Source of the DNA: CAYZIB01 sp964478425
GTDB lineage: Bacteria > Bacillota_I > Bacilli_A > Acholeplasmatales > WRBM01
Length of the DNA stretch: 64,000 nucleotides
Reading direction: 5' to 3'
Assembly (NCBI GenBank): GCA_964478425.1
Contig: CAYZIB010000002.1
Span: forward strand, 1-64,000
The notes beneath the pieces are model-generated. The model worked only from the letters and a program-made list of their open reading frames with translations, did no database searches and was not told the origin of the DNA. A program made the translations under genes and the position numbers. This document shows, one piece after another, positions 59,481 to 64,000 of the stretch; within the stretch, counting starts at the first letter, position 1, and each line of letters begins with the position of its first letter.

Positions 59481-60950
59481 ATGCGAAAAAGTGGAATTTT
59501 ACTACCTATTTTTAGTTTACCAGGTCCATATGGAATTGGATCGTTAGGAGCTGAAGCATATAGATTTGTTGAATTTTTAGAAAGAACAAATCAAAAAATA
59601 TGGCAAGTATTACCTCTTGGACCAATATCATATGGTAATTCTCCATATCAAACATTTTCAGCTTTTGCAGGGAATCCTTATTTTATTGATTTAGATTTTT
59701 TAAAAAATGAAAATTTATTAAACGAAGAAGAATTAAAATATTTAAATATTATTAATAATAAAGATAAAATTGATTATGAGTTTTTATATAATGAAAGATT
59801 TAAAGTTTTAAAAAAAGCATTTAATAGATTTGATAAAAATGAAAGCTATGATAACTTTATTTATAAAAATGAATATTGGTTAGAAGATTATGCATTATTT
59901 ATGGCTTTAAAAAATAAATATAATGGACTTCCATGGTATATGTGGGAAAAAAGTATAAAATTAAGATATAAAAAAAGCATATTAAAAGTTAAAGAAGAAT
60001 TAAAAGAGGAGATTGAATTTCAAAAATTCTTACAATTTAAATTTTTTGAACATTGGATGAATTTAAAAAAATATGCAAATAGTAAAAATATTAGTATTGT
60101 TGGAGATATTCCAATATATGTTTCATATGATTCAAGTGATGTTTGGGCTAATTCAAAATATTTTTTATTAGATAAGTTTAAAAATCCAATTTTAGTTTCA
60201 GGTTGTCCTCCTGATGCATTTTCAAATAAAGGTCAGTTATGGGGAAATCCAGTATATCGATGGAATGTATTAAAAAAATCTAATTATGATTGGTGGATTA
60301 AAAGAATTTCTTTAGCCAATGATATATACGATTATATTAGAATAGATCATTTTAGAGGATTTGAAGCGTATTATACTATAGAATATGGTAGAGAAGATGC
60401 AACAATAGGTAAATGGTTAAAAGGACCAGGTATTGATTTATTTAATAAAATTAAAGAAAAATTAGGAAATGTTAAAATAATTGCAGAAGATTTAGGATTT
60501 TTAACAGAAGAGGTATATAAATTACTTGAAAAAACTAACTATCCAGGTATGAAGGTTTTACAATTTGGTTTTGAACCATATGAAAATAGTACATATTTAC
60601 CTCATAATTATAAAAAAAATACAGTTTGTTATACAGGAACTCATGATAATGAAACACTTAAAGGATGGGTTAATAATTTAAATAGTGAAAAAAAACAGTT
60701 TTTAAAAGAATATTTAAATGTTGATGATGATAATAAACTAGTTATATCATTAATAAAACTTGCTCAAATGAGTGTTTCAGATATAGTTATTATTCCAATT
60801 TACGATTATTTAGAATTAGATAATTATGCACGAATAAATACTCCATCTACATTAGATAATAATTGGATATGGAGATTAGATAAAAATTTATTAACAAAAG
60901 ATATTGAAGATAAAATAAAATATATTACAAAATTGTATGGAAGGTGTTAA
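59481..60950 (+). CDS. malQ: 4-alpha-glucanotransferase
   Basis: A 489-residue GH77 amylomaltase that rearranges maltodextrins in the cytoplasm. Signatures: PGPYGIGSLGAEAYRFVEFL, WQVLPLGPISYGNSPYQ, the nucleophile region IRIDHFRGFEAYY, IAEDLGFLTEEV (acid/base Glu), and TGTHDNETLKGWV (third catalytic Asp). Length is typical. No maltose transporter or phosphorylase gene is nearby. The GNAT gene follows after 3 bp and shares its transcript. Confidence 0.94.
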   Translation: MRKSGILLPIFSLPGPYGIGSLGAEAYRFVEFLERTNQKIWQVLPLGPISYGNSPYQTFSAFAGNPYFIDLDFLKNENLLNEEELKYLNIINNKDKIDYEFLYNERFKVLKKAFNRFDKNESYDNFIYKNEYWLEDYALFMALKNKYNGLPWYMWEKSIKLRYKKSILKVKEELKEEIEFQKFLQFKFFEHWMNLKKYANSKNISIVGDIPIYVSYDSSDVWANSKYFLLDKFKNPILVSGCPPDAFSNKGQLWGNPVYRWNVLKKSNYDWWIKRISLANDIYDYIRIDHFRGFEAYYTIEYGREDATIGKWLKGPGIDLFNKIKEKLGNVKIIAEDLGFLTEEVYKLLEKTNYPGMKVLQFGFEPYENSTYLPHNYKKNTVCYTGTHDNETLKGWVNNLNSEKKQFLKEYLNVDDDNKLVISLIKLAQMSVSDIVIIPIYDYLELDNYARINTPSTLDNNWIWRLDKNLLTKDIEDKIKYITKLYGRC

Positions 60951-60953
60951 AAA

Positions 60954-61424
60954 ATGGGTTATGATTATTTAGTTAACTTATATAAATTAAAAGAACATTA
61001 TGAATTTGATAATTTAAAACAAGAAAATATTAGAATAGAAAGAGTATTAAGTCCTAATTTTGATTTAGTAGTTGATTTTGTTAAAACTAATTTTCATGAT
61101 GGATGGGCAAGCGAAGTTAAACAAGCATTATATAAAGCAAATCCATCTTGTTTTATTGCAATTTATAATAAAAAAATTGTTGGATTTGCATGTTATGATG
61201 CAACTGCTAAAGGGTATTTTGGACCAATTGGTGTTGCAAATAATATGCAAAACAAAGGAATAGGAAGAGCATTAGTTCTTACTACAATGGTTAATATGCG
61301 TAATGATGGATATGGATATGCAATTATAGGAAGTGGTGCAGGTAAAGAAAATTTTTATAAGAATTGTGTTGGCGCTATTAGAATTGAAGATGATTCAATT
61401 AATTTATATAAGAGAATGGTATAA
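60954..61424 (+). CDS. GNAT family N-acetyltransferase
   Basis: A 156-residue acyl-CoA-dependent acetyltransferase. The CoA-binding motif A is IGVANNMQNKGIGRAL (about 96-111), ahead of the helix VLTTMVNMRNDGY; the C-terminal strand ends INLYKRMV. An unusual feature for the family is a strongly aromatic N-terminal part (LYKLKEHYEFDNLK). Substrate unknown. It follows malQ by 3 bp and ends at a strong terminator; a functional link with MalQ is not implied. Confidence 0.85.
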   Translation: MGYDYLVNLYKLKEHYEFDNLKQENIRIERVLSPNFDLVVDFVKTNFHDGWASEVKQALYKANPSCFIAIYNKKIVGFACYDATAKGYFGPIGVANNMQNKGIGRALVLTTMVNMRNDGYGYAIIGSGAGKENFYKNCVGAIRIEDDSINLYKRMV

Positions 61425-61444
61425 AAAACGCTTTTGCGTTTTTT
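61423..61444 (+). terminator. Terminator after malQ-GNAT
   Basis: A 9-bp stem (61423-61431 with 61436-61444), TTTT loop, then T-run to 61454. The stop codon of the GNAT gene lies in the left arm. Confidence 0.87.
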
Positions 61445-61455
61445 TTTTTTTTTTA

Positions 61456-61461
61456 TATAAT
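61456..61461 (+). promoter_or_regulatory. Candidate -10 box for the nucleosidase/radical SAM operon
   Basis: TATAAT directly after the terminator T-run. TTGCGT (61434-61439), 16 bp upstream, could act as -35 but lies in the terminator hairpin itself. Confidence 0.45.
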
Positions 61462-61476
61462 ATATGTGGTGATATT

Positions 61477-62247
61477 ATGATTTATTTTTCTTTTGCACTA
61501 TATGAAGAAGCAAAATTATATATAAAAAAATTCGATTTAAAAAGAAATTTAAATATAAATTTTATGCAAGTTTATGAAAATGATGAAATAAAACTATTTA
61601 TTACTGGCGTTGGTGTTTTAAATGCTATTTATAAATTATCAAGAATTTTAACAATTTATAATCCTAAAAAAAATGATATATTTTTAAATGTTGGACTTGC
61701 AGGATCGAATTTTTATAATAAAGGTGATGTTTTGTTAGTTAATTCTATTTGTTATAATAATAATTACCTTTATCCCGATATTATAGGGAAATATGATATT
61801 AATGAATCTGAATTAAATACAGTTGATAATGTATCATGGAATTATAAACTTACAGATATGGAAGGATATGGCATATTATATGTAACAAAAAACTTTTTTT
61901 ATTTGAATAATATTTTTATTATTAAGGTTGTATCTGATAATTTTAATTCTGATTTAAAAAACTTAAATATTGATAATTTTATTAATAATACTTTTTCTTT
62001 TGTTTTAGATATAATTAACAAAAATAAAATATGTAATAATGATAATATATTAGATAATTTATTTATTAATAAATATAATTTTACAAAACAAATGCAAATT
62101 AATTTAAATAAAAAACTTAAATATTTATATTTAACTGATATTAATAAATATAATTTGTTAGAAAAAAAATATAATAACTATATTATAAATGAAAAATCTG
62201 ATCTTAAGAAATTGTATAATTTAATTATGGAGGATTTAAATGTTTAA
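61477..62247 (+). CDS. Nucleoside phosphorylase/MTA-SAH nucleosidase-like protein
   Basis: A 256-residue protein with the PNP_UDP_1 fold in its first 165 residues: LFITGVGVLNAIYKL, FLNVGLAGSNFYNKGDVLLV, and TDMEGYGILYV with VVSDNF, which match the ME(x)EA and (A)ISD motifs of MTA/SAH nucleosidase, including the substrate-binding Glu and catalytic Asp. The N-terminal catalytic Glu (usually GAMxEE) is not obvious; YEEAKLY is the best candidate. The last 75 residues are a Lys/Asn-rich helical tail. The frame is open back to 61333, but the promoter and GGTGAT fit ATG 61477. It overlaps the radical SAM gene by 8 nt. Confidence 0.7.
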   Translation: MIYFSFALYEEAKLYIKKFDLKRNLNINFMQVYENDEIKLFITGVGVLNAIYKLSRILTIYNPKKNDIFLNVGLAGSNFYNKGDVLLVNSICYNNNYLYPDIIGKYDINESELNTVDNVSWNYKLTDMEGYGILYVTKNFFYLNNIFIIKVVSDNFNSDLKNLNIDNFINNTFSFVLDIINKNKICNNDNILDNLFINKYNFTKQMQINLNKKLKYLYLTDINKYNLLEKKYNNYIINEKSDLKKLYNLIMEDLNV

Positions 62248-63208
62248 TAGAATTTATATTGAAGAAGAATGTATTGATAATTTAAATACAATTTATATAT
62301 TAAATAAAATAAGATGTAAAAATATTATAAAAATTAAAAATTATAAAGAAATATTCAACAGAAAAAATCAAAACTATTTAATGCAGAAAGAAAATCCTAA
62401 TTTGATAATTGCTAATAAAAAAACAAATTTTTTATATAAGTTATCTGAATATTGTGAAGATTATGGAAAAAAAGAAATTTATTATGCATCAACAATGCTA
62501 AATTGTATGTTTAAATGTGAATATTGTTATTTATCTGGAATGTATAATACAGGTAATATTGTAATTTTTGTTAATTTAGATAAATTAGAAGAAGAAATTA
62601 AAAATTTATCTAAAAATTCATATGTTTGTATTTCGTATGATTCTGATTTGTTAGCTTTAAATGAATTCCATAATTATTATAATTTTTTTTATCAAATTGC
62701 AAAAAAATATGATGTAACATTAGAATTAAGAACTAAATCAACAGTAGATATCAAATTAAACCCATTAGATAATTTTATTATTTCATATACATTAACACCT
62801 GATGAAATAATAAAAGATTATGAAAGAAATACTCCGAAATTAGAATATAGATTAAATCAAATAAATAAATTACTTAATAAAGGATTTAAAGTACAAATTG
62901 CATTAGAACCTTTACTTTTTATTGAAAATTACAATAATATATATAATAATATGTTGAATAAAATATCTTTAAAAATAGATTTAACTAAAATAGATAAATT
63001 TTCTATAGGTACTTTTAGAGTGAATCATAATTATTATAAAAATATGTTAAAAAACAATCCACATAGTAAAATTTTAAATTTCCCTTTTATTATTAAAGAT
63101 AATATGGTATTATATGACATAAAAAAAGAAGAAAATTTAATTAATTTAGTGTATCAATTTTTATTATCTAAATCAGTAAATAAAGAAAAAATACATATAT
63201 GGAACTAG
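62240..63208 (+). CDS. Spore photoproduct lyase-like radical SAM protein
   Basis: A 322-residue radical SAM protein. The [4Fe-4S] site is C89-MFK-C93-EY-C96-Y in LNCMFKCEYCYLSG, the CxxxCxxCY arrangement of spore photoproduct lyase, with the two tyrosines flanking the last Cys. C130 (SYVCISYDSD) falls near the place of the H-donor Cys of Bacillus SplB, although 34 rather than about 43 residues after the cluster. The remaining part follows SplB (LELRTKST, FIISYTLTPDEIIKDYER). True SPL repairs the thymine photodimer of spores; for this homologue that is inference. It overlaps a nucleosidase-like gene by 8 nt. Confidence 0.8.
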   Translation: MFNRIYIEEECIDNLNTIYILNKIRCKNIIKIKNYKEIFNRKNQNYLMQKENPNLIIANKKTNFLYKLSEYCEDYGKKEIYYASTMLNCMFKCEYCYLSGMYNTGNIVIFVNLDKLEEEIKNLSKNSYVCISYDSDLLALNEFHNYYNFFYQIAKKYDVTLELRTKSTVDIKLNPLDNFIISYTLTPDEIIKDYERNTPKLEYRLNQINKLLNKGFKVQIALEPLLFIENYNNIYNNMLNKISLKIDLTKIDKFSIGTFRVNHNYYKNMLKNNPHSKILNFPFIIKDNMVLYDIKKEENLINLVYQFLLSKSVNKEKIHIWN

Positions 63209-63217
63209 GAGAAAATT

Positions 63218-64000
63218 ATGAAAAAAGACAATAATAAAAGTAAATTATTTTGGTATTTTATAGGCATTGGTGCAAGTTTAATAATTTTATTAATAATTTT
63301 ATCTTCGGTATTAAATGTCGGAGATAGATTAAGAAAAATATCAGTATATTTAGAATATGCATTTTATTTATTAAGTGTACTTCTTTTATATTTTTTAATT
63401 ATTAATCCAATTAGAATAATATTATTTTCACCATCATTTTCTATTACAACAGTAATGGATAAAGATAATAAGAAAAAATATAAATTATATAAGAGTATAT
63501 CAAAAAATATTATAAATAGTAAAATTTTAACAGATGAAGAAGAAGAAAAATTAAAAAATAGTATGAACGATTTTTTAAGTTTAAAACAAGAATTACAAAT
63601 TTTATATGATGATAAAATTAAACTTGAAATTAATAAAATTATTATTAATAATTCTAAAACAGTAATGATTTCAACTGCTATATGTCCTAATGGAAGATTA
63701 GATTTATTAACTGTTTTAAGTGTTAATTTAAAGATGATTAAAGAAATAGTAGTAGTATGTGGATTTAGACCAACATATAAAAATTTATCAAAATTAACAT
63801 TAAAAATATTGACTACAGCATTAATTGCAGAAGGATTAGAAAATATTAATTTGGATGAAATTTTACCAAATAGTTTTCAAAATGCAATTGGAGATATACC
63901 ACTTATTAAACCTGTAATGTCAGGAACAATTCAAGGAATAACTAATGCTTTACTAACCCTTAGAATTGGTGTTGTTACAAGAAAGTATTTATTTAAAGAA
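63218..64000 (+). CDS. DUF697/YcjF-like membrane protein, 3' end outside the window
   Basis: An open frame from ATG 63218 (AGGAGA 9 nt upstream, 9 bp after the radical SAM stop) runs 261 codons to the window edge without a stop. Two hydrophobic helices (about residues 14-30 and 44-66) are followed by a soluble helical region (about 75-150), then TVMISTAICPNGRLDLLTVLSVNLKMIKEIVVVCGF-like sequence (here split at residues about 148-185), and IPLIKPVMSGTIQGITNALLTLRIG near 235-255, typical of the DUF697 domain. Function unknown; some relatives are linked to small GTPases. Probably third gene of the nucleosidase/radical SAM operon. Confidence 0.75.
   Translation, partial: MKKDNNKSKLFWYFIGIGASLIILLIILSSVLNVGDRLRKISVYLEYAFYLLSVLLLYFLIINPIRIILFSPSFSITTVMDKDNKKKYKLYKSISKNIINSKILTDEEEEKLKNSMNDFLSLKQELQILYDDKIKLEINKIIINNSKTVMISTAICPNGRLDLLTVLSVNLKMIKEIVVVCGFRPTYKNLSKLTLKILTTALIAEGLENINLDEILPNSFQNAIGDIPLIKPVMSGTIQGITNALLTLRIGVVTRKYLFKE

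Noticed and set aside
61333..61476. A 48-residue N-terminal extension of the nucleosidase-like protein
   Set aside because: It would overlap the GNAT gene, its terminator and the next promoter; GGTGAT fits ATG 61477.

Overview
The window is a compact, very AT-rich chromosomal segment (most coding sequence looks about 25% GC by eye) that encodes its proteins with the standard bacterial code: TGG is tryptophan and TGA ends real genes such as gltX, so this is not a Mycoplasma/Spiroplasma-type code. Good Shine-Dalgarno sequences (AGGAGG/GAGGTG types), lipoprotein signals, heterodimeric ABC exporters, RqcH, TypA, Fhs, NfnAB, DegV, YitT and a spore-photoproduct-lyase-like protein point to a low-GC Bacillota lineage near the Mollicutes/Erysipelotrichia/RF39-type gut bacteria. 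That placement is inference; no rRNA is present. Genes are packed with gaps usually below 150 bp, no gap exceeds about 190 bp, and there is no transposon, phage, CRISPR array or rRNA. One tRNA (Lys, CTT) is present.

Layout. 0.1-4 kb: a small membrane-anchored protein and three tandem minus-strand calcineurin-like phosphoesterases that share a 109-bp stretch of identical DNA. 4-13.3 kb: a plus-strand run of Na/Pi cotransporter, gltX, a membrane MutS-like ATPase, DUF445, a copper P-type ATPase, a thioredoxin-fold lipoprotein and hemolysin III. 13.3-19.4 kb: a methyltransferase, a TPR protein paired with an unusual membrane HELGH metalloprotease, peptidase T, tRNA-Lys and an M19 dipeptidase. 19.5-24.8 kb: a jetABC (Wadjet/Mks-type SMC) operon with no jetD. 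24.8-37.6 kb: CvpA, lipid kinase, typA, fhs, two small genes, Fic, EF-G-like GTPase, rlmD, a cation/proton antiporter and MgtC. 37.6-46.1 kb: degV, a structured RNA leader ahead of a CNNM/CorC-type transporter, yitT, a heterodimeric ABC exporter and rqcH. 46.2-51.3 kb: gmk-rpoZ-uvrC, a single-domain LuxR-type HTH, an exonuclease and a methionine gamma-lyase-like enzyme. 51.4-64 kb: an EamA transporter, a frameshifted LysR regulator divergent from nfnAB, SDR, nnr, iron alcohol dehydrogenase, malQ, GNAT, a nucleosidase-like gene overlapping a spore-photoproduct-lyase-like radical SAM gene, and a DUF697-type membrane protein cut by the window end.

How the genes work together. Core information processing (gltX, typA, EF-G-like, rlmD, gmk, rpoZ, uvrC, rqcH) is mixed with redox and fermentative metabolism (NfnAB, Fe-ADH, SDR, Fhs, NNR repair), peptide use (PepT, dipeptidase) and ion homeostasis (Na/Pi, CopA, antiporter, MgtC, CNNM). 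The items most worth follow-up are: the 5' leader at 38609-38730 with mutually exclusive pairings in front of the CNNM gene; jetABC without its nuclease; the TPR plus M50-like protease pair; the nucleosidase plus radical SAM pair; and the phosphoesterase triplet with apparent gene conversion. Simple hairpin terminators, often bidirectional and overlapping stop codons, separate nearly every transcription unit, and several promoters are of the extended -10 (TGnTATAAT) kind.
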